Source: Armillaria gallica (lineage: Eukaryota; Basidiomycota; Agaricomycetes; Agaricales; Physalacriaceae). From it: a DNA stretch of 64,000 bases. The number at the start of each line of letters is the position of its first letter. The first letter of the stretch is position 1. A program made the translations under genes and the position numbers. This document shows, piece by piece, positions 21,936 through 35,054 of the stretch. The DNA lies in NCBI GenBank assembly GCA_037576215.1, contig JBANDB010000003.1, positions 4,030,001 to 4,094,000 on the forward strand, in the 5' to 3' direction. Under the pieces are notes generated by a model. That model had not been told where the DNA came from. It did no database searches and was given only the letters and a program-made list of their open reading frames with translations.

Positions 21936-24900
21936 ATGGCGCCGGAACTTGTCAGAATCGCTATCGGTACGTTGATTACTGCAGAGATGACGTTGTCTTA
22001 CCGTTATCAGACCGTGGAGGAACATTCACGGACGTGTATTGTGCACAAACAGGAAAGCCTGATATCGTGCTCAAGGTTCGCGTTCTCGTCCTCGCCGTCT
22101 GTTCTCCCACTGACTGGTCGCCAGCTCCTCTCTGTGGATCCTCACAACTACCCCGATGCGCCAGCGGAAGGTATCCGACGGGTTCTCGAGCTAACATCCG
22201 GTCAAAGCATACCCAAGGGCTCGAAATTGAAGCTGGACCGGGTTGAGAGCATTCGTATGGGCACGACTGTCGCGACCAATGCCTTGCTAGAGCGCAAAGG
22301 TGCTCGATGTGCGTTCCTGACGACTGAGGGGCACAAGGACGTCCTGCGTATTGGGCAGCAAGGTGCGTATTCTCAGCCAATTGTGCTGAACTGTGTCTGA
22401 GTCCGCTGCAGCTCGACCCGATATCTTTGACTTATCAGCTAAGAAGCTTTCATCGCTCTATGATAAGGTCATTGAAATCGCCGAGCGCGTTACTATTGCT
22501 ACCTCTACCGAGGATCCAGAGTCATCTCCGGCCCATTTCGAAGGCAGCTCCGACGCGTCCATCGTACGAGGACTTACAGGCGACTTTATCCGTGTTCTCA
22601 AGAAGCCTGACCCGGTCACTATAAAAACCCAACTCCAGTCACTCTGGGATGAAGGCTTCCGGTCCATCGCTGTTGCCCTCCTTCATTCCTACGTATATCC
22701 CGAGCATGAAAACCTCGTTTCTGGTATCGCAAGGAAGATGGGCTTCGCCGTTTCCGTGTCTTCTGAGCTCCAACCAATGATCAAGATCGTATCGCGAGCC
22801 AACTCGGCTATTGCGGACGCGTATCTCTCTCCTGTGACTCGAGCATACATTGAGACGTTCGCCGAGGGTTTTGAGGGTGGACTCGATGCGCTTGGAAATA
22901 AGCTCTTGTTCATGCAGAGTGACGGCGGTCTTTGCAGCTGGAGAAACTTTTCAGGCCTTCGTGCTGTACTTTCTGGCCCTGCGGGAGGTGTCATCGGGTA
23001 CTCAAAAACATGCTACGACGCAAACGACGGTACCCCATTGGTATCAGTGGACATGGGTGGCACCTCCACCGATGTTTCGCGATATAACGGTCATCTTGAA
23101 CACGTCTTCGAAACAGCCACGGCGGAGGTCATCATCCAAGCACCGCAGCTCGATATCAACACGGTTGCTGCTGGCGGTGGTTCTCGCTTGTTTTGGGAGA
23201 ACGGAATGTTTGTGGTGGGCCCGGAGGTTAGTGCCACTTGCCCAGGTTCTGGGTATCGAACTGATGGTTTATTCGTTTTCAGAGTGCCGGAGCCCACCCT
23301 GGCCCCGCCTGTTACCGCAAGGGTGGTCCACTAGCGGTCACAGATGCCAATCTACTTCTAGGCAGGCTTCTCCCCGAACATTTGTGCGCTGCCCTATCTA
23401 TGCATTCCCGTCAAGAGACTGATTTTCTTTAGTCCCAAGATTTTTGGACCCAATGAAGACGAGGCCTTAGACATGGATATTACTCGTCGGCTTTTTGAGG
23501 AATTGACCGCCAAGATCAGTGCTGAGAAAGGAATCAAAATGACTCCTGAAGAAGTTGCGTCTGGTTTCCTCCGTGTGGCGAATGAAGCCATGAGTAGACC
23601 AATTCGAACGTATGTTCTATTTATTTATATGGTTTCTCTGTTCTCACTCGTCATCTCTTATTCTGCCTAGGCTGACTGAAGCCCGAGGCTTCGAAAGTGC
23701 CAGTCATAACCTTGTCATATTCGGTGGTGCAGGAGGACAACATGGCACTGCCATCGCTTCCATCCTCGGCATCACTCGTATTCTCGTCGCCCGGTTCTCC
23801 TCTATTCTATCTGCCTACGGTATGGCATTGGCGGATGTGGTCGTCGAGGAACAAGAACCCGCCTCTGATGTTCTCGACTCACGTACCGACGCAGACAACG
23901 CCGCTGTCTATTCCTCGCTCGGCGCGCGAGCAGACGTGCTCATTAACCGTGCTCGGTCATCTCTCATTACTCAAGGCTTTCCCTCTGCACAGATATCTAC
24001 TGAGCTCATGTATAACTGCCGTTTCCACGGAACAAGCACATCCCTGATGGTACGCGAGCCGGCGGATGGGGACTTTGTCAGTAGCTTTGTCCGGCAGCAC
24101 GAACAACTCTTTGGATTCACACTACAAAATCGAAGTGTGCATGTTGATGATGTACGTGTCAGAGCAGTCGCTAAGAGCGATGGAACCGAGCAGGAGAGTC
24201 CATATGCCGAGTTAGCAAGGTCTACACTGATGGAGGCGAAGGGACTGCTAGAGAAGTGCCAGAGAAAGAAGGTGTATTTCGAGGGGCTGGGATGGACTGA
24301 CACGGCTGTTGTACCGCTGGAGGAACTATCTCCCGGTGACCAAATTCCTGTGAGACTTCTCAATCCTCTCATCAGTAGACCTGAACAAACAAATCGATAG
24401 GCTCCAGCAATTATCTTCGATGCGACTCAGACGATTGTCATCGAACCTGGATACCTGGCGACAGCTACTTCGAAGCATATTATCATTGACCGCGCAGGAC
24501 CGCCTGCGCCCAAGCTCGTTTTAGATATCGACCAAATTGACCCTATACAGTTATCCGTGTTTGGGCATAGGTTTATGGGTATCGCAGAACAGGCAAGGAT
24601 TTTCTTTGTTGGAACGGTCCTCATTAATCATGGGTACAGATGGGAACAATTCTTAAGCAAACTTCCATCTCTACCAACATCAAAGAACGTTTGGATTTGT
24701 ATGCTACTTTCCGTTCTCAATTTCCGCCAGAATTACTTATTCATGTTGACAGTTCTTGTGCTCTCTTTTCACCTGACGGCCTACTCGTAGCAAACGCACC
24801 TCATATACCTTGTACGTGTCTCTCGATTTTTCACGTCCCTTCTAACGGGGTAGTAACCTTAATTGTCAGGCCATCTCGGTGCCATGAGTGCGGCCGTGCG

Positions 24901-26949
24901 CTTCCAAGCCGAGCTGCACAAAGGGCAGCTTCAAGACGGTGACGTTTTAGTCTCGAACCATCCAGGCATGCCAAAATGTCACCCTGTTGATTGTAACTAA
25001 CTGTGAGTGAATCATTCAGACGCAGGAGGCTCCCATCTGCCTGATATAACCGTAATGACCCCTGCATTCCACAACGGCGAGATCGTTTTCTGGACAGCCT
25101 CGCGTGCACATCACGCCGATATTGGTATGTTTGCCTCTCCTCGTTTCTTCCTGCCATTGATCAAAGAAAATAGGCGGCATCCGGGCCGGATCAATGCCTC
25201 CCTTCTCCAAGACGATTTGGCAAGAAGGGGCGCAGATCCTAAGTTTCAAGTTGGTGAAACAAGGAGTGTTTGACGAGGAAGGCGTTGTTGATATCATGTA
25301 CAATCAGCCTTCCAAGTTCCCTGGCTGCTCTGGAACACGAACCTTGAAAGACGTACGTTTCGCAGTCTTTAGCATTTTTTAATTTACTGACATGCTTCTT
25401 GTAGAACATCTCCGACATGAAGGCGCAGATCTCGGCAAATCACCGTGGCGCTACATTGATCCGGGCTCTAGTCGAGGAGTTTTCGTTGCAAGTTGTGCAG
25501 GTGTGCCCGTTTCGATCAAAGTTGGTCACCGGCTAATGACGTTCTGCAGTTCTACATGTTCGCAATCCAAAAGACCGCAGAATTCGCTGTGCGTGACCTG
25601 TTGCGATTTGTGAATACCAAGTTTGGCGGGAAGTCGTTGCAAGCCATCGATTACATGGATAGCGGAGAGCAGTTGCAGCTCAAGATTGACATTGATGCTA
25701 AGCAGGGTGAAGCTGTATTTGATTTCACGGGGACAAGCCCACAATCGTGCGTCTCTAACTTCTTGGCATCTTTACTGACTTGGTCTCATATACCTTCAGA
25801 TATTCGAATTTGAATGCACCGACGGCTATTGTATACAGCGCCATCATATATGTGCTTCGTTCGCTGATTCCCACCGCCATCCCACTGAATCATGGATGCT
25901 TGGCTCCAATCAAAGTAATTGTCCCACCCCATTCACTTCTTTCACCCGGACCAGGCGCTGCAACGGTGGCAGGTAACGTCGAGACTTCACAGCGGTATGC
26001 CATATTCTTCACTGAAGGCGGGTCCCTAATAAGTCTGTAGCATCACGGACGTAGTATTGAAAGCCTTCGAGGCTTGTGGAGCTTCTCAGGGTTCCTGTAA
26101 CAAGTAAGAGACTCGCTATTGCCAAGAGTGTTCCGCCGACTGAGGCGAATTTGCTAGTCTTACGTTCGGATACGGGACCGAGACGAAAGGTTTTGGCTAT
26201 TATGAGGTACTAATATCGATACACCAATTTTCTCCAACTGACGAATTTTATCTCAGACTATTGCAGGGGGTTCTGGAGCTGGTTCAACTTGGGAGGGACA
26301 AAGTGGGTATGTATTTCCCAGCTATGCCTACGGGGTCTTGAGTCTCACCGGTTGATATGCAGTGTTCATGTTCATATGACGAGTGCGTATCCCATCTTTA
26401 AGGTGGTGGCAATATCTAATATAATCCTAGACACTTGTATTGGTGACGCGGAGAACATTGAACGTAAATACCCCGTCATTGTACGCGAATTCAGCATTCG
26501 TACAGGGTCAGGTGGTTTGGGTCGACATACAGGCGGTGATGGTTGTGTACGCGAGATTGAATTCACTCGTGAACTGGACGTCGCCATTCTCTCCGAGCGG
26601 CGGTCCATCCCGCCGTATGGAATGCGTGGCGGATCACCCGGACAGACTGGGCGAAACTTTTGGTTGAGGAAGGAAGACGACGGGACGGTCACAATGATTG
26701 CCCTTGGAGGAAAAAATGAGTGTCCAATGAAGCCTGGGGACAGGATTCGTATCGGTAAGACGGTCCTATGTTATTGCGAGTTGTACTAATCAATATCCCG
26801 AAGAAACTGCCGGCGGGGGTGGATACGGTGTTCCTGGATCTGAGGAAGAGGAGGCGAGTCAACTGTATGGGGCATTCAACCGTGTTGCTCCTCCGACAAG
26901 AGCAAATGGAAGTCTTTCGCAGATGAGAGACACAGCAGACACAAATTAA
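21936..26949 (+). CDS. OXP1: 5-oxoprolinase (ATP-hydrolysing), hydantoinase A/B fusion
   Basis: Opens 5-oxoproline to glutamate using ATP, in the gamma-glutamyl (glutathione) cycle of the cytosol. The first exon, [10 protein letters not shown], joins [17 protein letters not shown]. The HyuA half shows [38 protein letters not shown] and [15 protein letters not shown]. The HyuB half shows [73 protein letters not shown] and [18 protein letters not shown]. Many short introns interrupt the 5-kb gene; one (24593-24639) has a GC donor (AG/GCAAGG). Total length near 1280 residues matches the eukaryotic fused enzyme. The stop TAA is at 26947-26949. The symbol follows the yeast gene. Confidence 0.9.
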
Positions 26950-27012
26950 AATTCCTGATAGAATTGTTCACGTTGTAACAATCATCGAGAATATCACATA
27001 AAGAACATCTTC

Positions 27013-27426
27013 TCAAGCTCTGTACATGCCTTGATTCGTGACGCGTTCGTTGGTATCGGAAAACGGAATCCCATGTAAGATAAGCCTCTTCACTTGAGTA
27101 TAACCCATTATACTCGTCAGAAAAAAGTCATATGGAAACCTGCGGGCCCAGAGTTGTGCCAGCTTTAGGGTGAACGATGAGTCGGGCCGCGGCAGTGGAC
27201 TTTGAAATACATTCCCAAAAGGAGAAGGGTACTTTTCAGCTGTGATACGCATCAATTCCGAGATAACAAAATCTATTGTCGATCTTGGGAGGCTGGTTGC
27301 TCGGAATTCTGGCGGCAGAACGGATAACAGCTTTCTGCAGCGCATACCTTTATCTGCTGGCTCGGTAAATGTCAGGAATATAGGGTGATGGCGCGGCAGT
27401 CTTCCAAACAGGACGGCGCTTATCAT
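27013..27426 (-). CDS. Hypothetical 137-residue ORF in the OPLA-MFS gap
   Basis: A single open frame with an ATG at 27426, lying between the 5-oxoprolinase stop and the transporter start. Composition is protein-like (SLPRSTIDFVISELMRITAE, TLKLAQLWARRFPYDFFL) but no family is recognised, and no intron or TATA-type signal supports it. It could be the remains of an F-box-type gene or a chance ORF. Confidence 0.25.
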   Translation of the reverse strand: MISAVLFGRLPRHHPIFLTFTEPADKGMRCRKLLSVLPPEFRATSLPRSTIDFVISELMRITAEKYPSPFGNVFQSPLPRPDSSFTLKLAQLWARRFPYDFFLTSIMGYTQVKRLILHGIPFSDTNERVTNQGMYRA

Positions 27427-27514
27427 TCACCCAAACTCAAACGCAGGCTGTTCTTATAATACATCCGACGTCCCTTTGGTCGCAACAGTCACATCTGTTT
27501 CCCGTATTACGAAG

Positions 27515-29602
27515 ATGAGCATCGTGAGTTTCCTTATTCCATCGTCTGACTGCGGATCGTGCTCATTTCTTGCTTTGCAGAAATCTTCCAGCGACGAGAA
27601 GCTTTCCGAAAAGGCAACCCACATCGCTGTCACTTCGGTGGAACATGAAGGAGCAGAGACGTCTCCCCTCAACCCGCGACAGGAAACCAAACTGTTGTGG
27701 AAGGTGAAAGAATCTTTTTTCGGCCGCGTTTTGGAATTTATACCTCAGTAGATCGACTCATTCTTGATTCCAATGTTCGGTGTCTTGTATTTCGCGTGTT
27801 TCCTCGACCGTGGAAAGTTAGTGATTACTCCCTTCCTAGCCCCTTGCATATACTAAATTGTCCTCTTCACTAGTATCGGTAATGCCAAAGTTGCTGGGAT
27901 GGCAGCAGATTTACACCTTGTCGGCAACCAGTACGGAGCGGCAGTTTCGGTGGTTGTATGTTTGATTCCCCCAACTCTAATCTGAGTCCGTATTGAGTCT
28001 TTCCCCCTAGTACGCGTTCGTGATTGGCACTTTAGTTAAACATTTTCCATCTGATGCTATTAAATTTGCAGAACTTATGTCATCTTTGAACCCGTTTGTA
28101 CGTGGTCTGTCTGTTTAAAGTGACATTTGATACTCATTTTTTCGCAGATGCTGTTTTGCTCAAGTTGCTCACCCCGAAGATCGTTCTTTCGGTCTCTACT
28201 CTGATTTTCGGAGCACTTACTATCGCTACACCTTTTTCTGGCTCATATGGACCGCTAATAGGGATTCGGGTGCTCCTTGGTTGGTCCGAGGCTGGTGCGC
28301 GACTCATTTTTCTATTTGCTGCTCTACTTACGCTCTTGAAAATAGGTGTTTTCCCCTGTATCGCGACTTACCTTACGATGACCTACCGTCGTGAAGAGTT
28401 GGGGAGGCGACTTTCCTATATCTTCTTGTGTTCCGCCCTCTCTGGAGGCTTCGGTCAGTGAGCTTGTACCCTGGGTTTTCGAATCTAAATGCCTCGAATG
28501 TGTAGGTGGACTTTTGGCGTACGGCTTAACGCACATATCCACCGACACTTTGTCCGGATGGCAATGGTTATACATCATCGAAGGACTCTTCACTGTTGCC
28601 CTCGCTCCCGTTGCCTATTTTTGGATCCCAAATCGCATTGACCAGGCATGGTTTTTGAACAGGGACGAGAAGGATATGTGTGCTGTTCGATACGAGACGA
28701 ACCTGACGCATTACGATCCAGATGAGAAGTTCGATATTCAAGTGGTTCTTCTAGCTTTCAAAGATTGGAGAACTTGGGCAAGCGGTGTTATCCAATTTGG
28801 TGCAGATATCACACTCTATGCCATTTCTACATTCATGTGAGTGCTTATTCGCTGGATTAACTACATTCAGCTGACGCCATTTTCAGGCCCGTCCTTATTA
28901 ACGGCATGGGATACTCCTCTTATAATGCGCAGCTTCTTACGGTTCCGGTCTACGTTGTTGCCGCACTTTCGTTTATGATCCAAGCTCAATTTTCTGACCG
29001 CCTCTTCCTCCGTGGACCATTTATCATTGGGAATTTCTTCATTCAAATCGTAGGCTATATCATTCTGGCCACAGCGAAGCCTGTTGGTGCGCGGTATTTT
29101 GGTGTCTATGTTGTTGCCTTGGGTCTTTATACACCAACCGCACTTAACGTTGGATGGGTTGGTCCTGACGTCGTCTCACTTAATCTTTTCTCATCTCTTT
29201 CTTAGACGCAAAATAATTTTGGTCCTCATTATAAGCGAGCAGCTGGTGTTGGCCTCATGCAATTTGTTGGCAAGTGAGTGTCTACAGTTTGAGATGTGGT
29301 ATCTTCACCTGCTGACTCGGGACAGCTCTGCCGGTGCTTGCATCGGTCAAATATTCGATACCCGTCTGCAACCTTATTACCATCGCTCATATTATATTTC
29401 CATTGCGCTTACGGCGCTCAGTATGATAGTAGCAACCGTTGTGGTATGTTCTGCGCCCTTTGTGATGACAAAACCCTTACTGTTGCTTTAGATGTTCTAT
29501 CTTCGGGAAGCTAACAAGAAGAAGGCCGAGGCAGTGGCTGCGGGTGCGCCAAACGAGCCTCATCTTGGCGATAAGAATCCGCACTTCACCTTCGTTTTAT
29601 GA
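27515..29602 (+). CDS. MFS transporter, allantoate permease (Dal5-like) family
   Basis: Plasma-membrane importer of the anion:cation symporter group; relatives carry allantoate, nicotinate, pantothenate or other organic acids. The first exon is only MSI, then KSSSDEKLSEKATH. TM1 is LIPMFGVLYFACFLDRGNIG with the family DR-x-N-I-GNAKVAGM motif. Next come YATYVIFEPVYAVLLKLLTPK, GWSEAGVFPCIATYLTMTYRR, LAYGLTHISTDTLSGWQWLY (with the GWQWLYIIEG family motif), and GWVGPD near the C-terminus. About ten short introns are needed. The C-terminal tail, NKKKAEAVAAGAP..., is cytosolic. The substrate cannot be told from sequence. Confidence 0.87.
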
Positions 29603-29925
29603 TGATGGATCATGATATTCAGTATGTCAGTGTGGTACTCTTATTTTATATAACATGTAGAAATCCTATCAGGTTTATTGACTTTTCAAGTGTAATGTGG
29701 ATATACGAATATTAACAATTGTTACTGTTCATCTTAAGGTTGGACTTCGATGGAGCGCAGGTAGCGAATGCAAATTAAATAGCCTTGTTCGGTACGCCTC
29801 GTTCACGTGCTCCGCTAGAGCTTCGACGAAGCCCCAACGAAGCCTAACTCAGTAACCCAATTCAATCTTGTCTAGAGCACTCATCCGAGTCTCTCCATTC
29901 CGTATTGTTTTCTGCAATCGTAGCA
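29603..29925. other. Intergenic, MFS 3' end to TPR gene start
   Basis: 323 bp holding the transporter 3' end and the TPR gene promoter, both on the plus strand. The first part is AT-rich (TTATATAACATG). No clear TATA box near the TPR start and no ORF of note. Confidence 0.35.
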
Positions 29926-30894
29926 ATGTTTGTGCCTAACCCCGCAAACATGGAGGCATTCCTGAACTTCTTCAAGAGTGACATGATAGACAATCCTCCT
30001 GCACCTCGGGACTACCTGCGAATCCCACCAAACCTCACGTCAGAGTGGGAAATATTTTTCGAAAAACTCGCAGTGTTCTGCGAGAATTCATGTGGTTCTG
30101 TCAATGGTATTCTAAATAATACCCACGAAAGAGTTGCGTGGGAGAAAAGGCAATGGATCATGGATGATGAGAACCTCGATGAATTCGATATGTGGCTGAC
30201 TGCCACAAACACGAAAGAGAAGGCGAGCCTTGCTTCACTCTCGTAAGAATTGACGCTCATAAATAGACAGGGAAATGAAGCACTCAGGAATGATGAATCG
30301 GAGAAGGCTTTTGGACTGTATATGCTATCGGTGCGAACTTTCCCGTGTCCAGACGCAATGAACAATCTGGCTGCCTGTGCATTGAAAGAGAACAGGTGCG
30401 AACATTGTGCTTAACTCTAGGTAGCGACATCAGGACAACCTCCATCCGCAGATTCTCTGTTGTGGAACAACATACCACCAATGCTCTGACGATCGGGTAT
30501 TTAACCAACTCTGCCAAGCGCGCAAAAGCACTCTACCGCAGAGCAAAGGCCCGTTTCCATCTGGGAAAATTCAATGAAGGGCTTAAAGGTAAGCTTTCAG
30601 AGCATTAACAACCGATCACTACCTAATGACCGAAACTTAGATATCAATTTGGCCCTGGAACTACAACCCGGCGAGACAGCCATTCTAGCATTGAAGGATG
30701 AGCTGACGCAACTCTCGGATACTGTGGTGTCAGCTGCTAGTCTGAAGAGATATTTAGATCAGCAGCCTCAACCACCGGCCAAAATCAGCTGGTCTCAATC
30801 TCTCAATAAGTCCAGCCAACTAATCGAAGGGTGGCAATATGACAAATTATCCAAGGATTCTCCCTTGAGGAGAGCCCCACCGCCGATGTACTGA
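29926..30894 (+). CDS. TPR-repeat protein
   Basis: Start ATG at 29926; the open frame extends upstream only to a TTG. The N-terminal 100 residues (MFVPNPANMEAFLNFFKSD...) have no known motif. Tetratricopeptide-type helices follow: QGNEALRNDESEKAFGLYML, PDAMNNLAACALKENR, then NSAKRAKALYRRAKARFHLG and KFNEGLKDINLALELQPGE. The repeat pattern resembles co-chaperones such as CNS1/TTC4 or the TPR part of FKBPs, so Hsp90/Hsp70 binding is possible. It ends RAPPPMY. The splice sites near 30243-30290 are unclear because the simplest intron would be shorter than 30 nt. The exon around 30400-30480 is also uncertain. Confidence 0.6.
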
Positions 30895-31020
30895 GTTTGA
30901 ATTTCTGTATCCATTAGCTGTACACTTGTAACATTAAGCTAGTGAGTGGTATCTGGCGCGCAAATGATTATAGGGTGTGTAAGTCTAGTCAACGCTTACA
31001 GTAATGATAGTCGCAGGACA

Positions 31021-33595
31021 TTAAGACAAGGTCTCTTCATCCTTTTTCAGATCTAAAGCAGCTGCTTGCTGCATCCACATGCTGTAGTACAACCCATGTT
31101 TGCGTAGGAGCTCAACATGGGTGCCTTTCTCGGCGACTTCCCCGTCCTTAAGAACAATAATCAAGTCTATGCTACAATAAGTCTACCGCACAGAGAACAC
31201 ACGAAAAGACTCACCCGCTTCAACAACGGTACGCAGTCGATGTGCAATGAAGATACTAGTTCGCGTCTTCGTCAGTAAGGTATCGTTGATACTCTTCATT
31301 AATTCATGTTCCGTATGAGCATCCAAGGCAGAAGTCTGGGAGCGTATCAGTGAACGCCGTAAAGCAAGGATGGATCAGCGTACGGCTTCATCGAAGAAGA
31401 GAATCGGCGGATCTTTTAGCAAAACACGAGCAACAGCCAATCGTTGCTTCTCCCCACCACTGATCATCAGCCCGCGTTCCCCGACCTTGGTCTTGAAAGC
31501 TTCCGGCAGTCGTATAATCGTATCATAAACATTGGCTCTTTTCGTGGCTTCTATCACCTCGTCATCGGTTGCATTCAATCTTCCGTATCTTACATTGTGC
31601 ATGATATCCGCATGGAACAAAGGCGTATCTTGAGGAACGACGCCAATACTTTGTCGGAGGCTTTCCATCTGGATATCGTGGATGTTTTGGTCGTCAATGA
31701 AGATGCGACCTGAATGGGGATCATAGAAACGGAAAAGAAGGCGGAAGACCGTCGACTTTCCGCAACCTGATGGTCCTACTATCGCGACTTTCTTGCCTGC
31801 GGGGACAGTGAAGGACAGATTCCTGAATATAGGCCGATCAGGATGGTAACCAAAGTTCACATTCTCAAAGCGGATAGCACCCCCTCGAAAGTCGAGGGGC
31901 AGGGCTCCAGGCACATCCTGTGTACGTGAAGACATAAGAGAATGCTAAACGGTCCTTGGGAGAGAACGACTACCGACCTCAAGCGGCGGATTTTGCTCGC
32001 GAAGCTTGAAGAGGACTTCCATATCCAAAAGGTTCTGGCGCATCTCACGATAGATTGTCCCCAAGAAATTTAACGGGAACGACAGCTGGAAGATCAGCTG
32101 GTTTACCATGACCAGGTCTCCCACCGTCATTGTCCCTGAACATCAATGATATATAAGACACTCGTAATTCATGCCCGGACTCACCATTTATAACACCTTG
32201 GGCAGCCATAAACATGGTCATCGTAAGAGCACTGGAGAAAATGACGTTCTGTCCAGAATTCAAGAAAGCCAAGGAAGTGGTGATCCTCGTCGACAACTTC
32301 TCGTAGTCTTTCAAATGATGATCGTACTGGCTGATTTCGTATTTCTCGTTGTTAAAATGCTGTCCTGAATAAGTGAGTAGGTGTTCGAGCTCTTCGGTGG
32401 AAATCAGAAACCTTGACAGCCTCGAAATTGATCAGGGAATCGACAGCAGATGTGGCGGCAGCATTGTCAGCTTTATTGGCCTCTCGTCGGAAGCGTGTTC
32501 TTCATGCCGATTGAGATGTGTTTATATCTACGCGGAATAAAGTCTTACCGCCATGAGGTTGTTCGAACAGTAAACCATGTATATGCGGCCAAAGTTGCTA
32601 ATGTGATAGCTGCAAAATCCCAGCTGAACTTGTAAGTCTATTCCAGCGTCACACTCCGTATACTCAATGCATGCACAAGTAACACTCACCAAAATACCGC
32701 ACACGAGAGATATTTCCAAAGCCGTAGGAATGATCCGGAAGAGCACTGCTTGCAAAATGAATGCAATCCCTCTAAATTCTATCAATTAGAGTTTGTCCTT
32801 CAAGTGAAGAATATACAAACGCACTTCGTACCACGGTCGATAGCCCGTGTCAGGCCACCGGTTTGACGAGACAGGTGAAACTGAAGATTCATGTTCAAGA
32901 GCTGTCCGAATGTTTCGCGCGCCACCTTTCGAATAGCTCGCTGGCCGATATTGGCAAAGACAGCATTCAGCGACTCTCCAAAAACTGTAGCTCCTATACG
33001 TGCCGCACCATCTGAAGGAAAAGTTAGAAGCAGTCCAAGCGAAGCAGATCGAGACATACATCCAAGAATTAGGGAGCCTGCTACTGTCCAGACTGCGGCT
33101 GGCCCAGTGATATCCACATTCAAGGCATCCACGACGGTTTTGAATATCAAGGGAACTTGCACATTAAGTAGCTAGAAATATTCTAGGACATAAGACATGC
33201 ATGTAATGACTTGTACGCACCTTGCCAGAAATTAGTAGTCCAAAGCCTAGAACGACCGTAGCCCGTGTTTTCCAATCGTTTTTGGGCCACACATTCTCCA
33301 TCAACCGTTTGACTATATTCCAATCACTCTTACGCTGCTGCGCTACAGTCACTTCGTCACCGGAGTTGGGCACCGGTTTTGGAGTTGCGCTGTTTGGACT
33401 GTTGGCAGGCTGTGGACCGGCCTGGTGCTGAAGGGACCGCCATTGAGAAGTCGGACGATAAACATGGGCGATGCCGGGTAAACCCGACTTTCCCAGTGAA
33501 GACCTTCGAAGGCAAAGTCTCGCTTTCGGCAAAAAAGCAGAAGATGCCTGGACCCTAGAAGCGAAGGCCGTCATACGGGAACTGTGAGCCCACAT
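31021..33595 (-). CDS. ATM1: Mitochondrial iron-sulfur cluster ABC exporter ATM1
   Basis: Half-transporter of the inner mitochondrial membrane that exports a glutathione-linked sulfur compound for cytosolic Fe-S protein assembly. An Arg-rich presequence ([16 protein letters not shown], start 33595) is followed by a membrane domain ([56 protein letters not shown]). The nucleotide-binding domain has Walker [11 protein letters not shown]-loop [14 protein letters not shown], signature [20 protein letters not shown], Walker B ILFFDEATSALD and H-loop IAHRLRT. The Walker B region is split by an intron between DEA and TSALD. The gene has about eight introns. The C-terminus KKDEETLS stops at 31021-31023. 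An earlier TTG-started extension is not used. Confidence 0.93.
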
Positions 33596-35054
33596 TTCGC
33601 GCTGGAGGGTCAGTGGCCCAACAAATCTTCGACGATTGTCTCGATTATCTGGATTCAGTCGTTCGACGCGAGCAAGATGGCGGTAGGATGAGAGATGATG
33701 CGCGCGCAAGTCTGCGTCAGCTTGGACGCTTGATTGCGCAATCGTTATCTTATCAGATAAGCTTAGTCATCATGATTTTATCTTCAAAGTTGTAGTGGCA
33801 CTCTAAATTATCTCGAGAACTGTAACTGCCACGATTAAACCGCACGGTCCGCAAAGCCTTTGCTGCCGTTCCCAGGATACGACATTCGGCACCGGGCGCT
33901 TTATTTTGCGATCGCCGCTAGGCCAACGGGATCTAATCATTTTCCCTTCCTTTCACGGATACCTTCAAGATTTGTTCAAGATATCTCACTATTTAAGCCC
34001 ATTCGTGTAGCCGGAGGAAGTAAAGGACGACCGCCGAACTTCAACGCACGTCGGACTTCGTACCAGCATGATGCCAGAGTTTATTTGCTTACTCCATTTG
34101 AGTGAACCCCATGCAGTTTCCTGGCTACCATCATGGAGCCATCCGAGTGCTGACACGGTAAACTTTTCCACCATATCGAGAACGGCAACTAAAAGCCACT
34201 AACAATTTTTTATTCACAAAGAACTAGTCACAGTCCGTCCACGTCATCTCCGCCATTTGAGAGCGCAATGAAATTTTCAACGGCAGTGCAGGGAGAAAAT
34301 AAGAACAACGCGAAAGCCAACTCCGCAGCCGCCACTTTCACCGAAATTTGTTAATGCCTCTTTGATCAATAGTAAGGAGTTGAAAGAGCTGGCTCGCAGG
34401 TAATTTTTCGTGGATACGCTCTCTGGGAGCAGTGGCTTTCGGCATCGAATCGTGGACCCACCAGGACCTACTACCACCGAGTTCGATCAAGGGCGTACTT
34501 GGTATCAGTTGGTATCTCATGAAAGTCTTCAGCTAAATCACTGATCAGAACGCGTCTAGGCCTGATGGCAATCTGGCGCGTTACGCACGTGACACTATCA
34601 GCCCTGACTCTCGACTCGCTAAACTGCCCTACCGGTCCCAACGAAGGAGCGACCTCGCCGTTCATCACCACATTGGTACGAGCCGGAGACTCGACAAAGT
34701 TCTCCAGAGATGCACAGTCTGCAGTCCTCAATGAGCATGCAAATTTTCGTTCCCGTTTCACTTCTTGCCATGTGAATTGGCCCTTTAGGCGGTGCTCACT
34801 GTTGACCCTGCTGCTCCCGACCATGTCACATATGTACTAGATTAATTGGGTTTGATGCAAGGGATTGGTGGGGTGGACAGAAAATTACCACAATAAGTTA
34901 GTCACAGTTCACTCCGATTCGGAAGTAGTCCTGTCCCTTATCACAATATCAAGGTACTAATATAGTATTCGTCAGTGGAAACCCAAAAACTCACGCGTCT
35001 GCAGACTTTATTTAAAGACAGGGGAGGAATTCAGATGTCTAGATAGAGACTACC
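33596..35054. other. Gene-poor region with ORFs on both strands
   Basis: About 1.45 kb between ATM1 (minus) and the metallo-beta-lactamase gene (plus). At 34338-34840 both strands are open over the same DNA: a 91-codon plus ORF from 34565, a 117-codon minus ORF (34471-34824) and a 60-codon minus ORF (34338-34520). I see no catalytic motif, terminal repeats or target-site duplication. It may be part of a dispersed repeat; this is a guess from the unusual two-strand coding potential. The ATM1 promoter must lie at the left edge. Confidence 0.4.
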
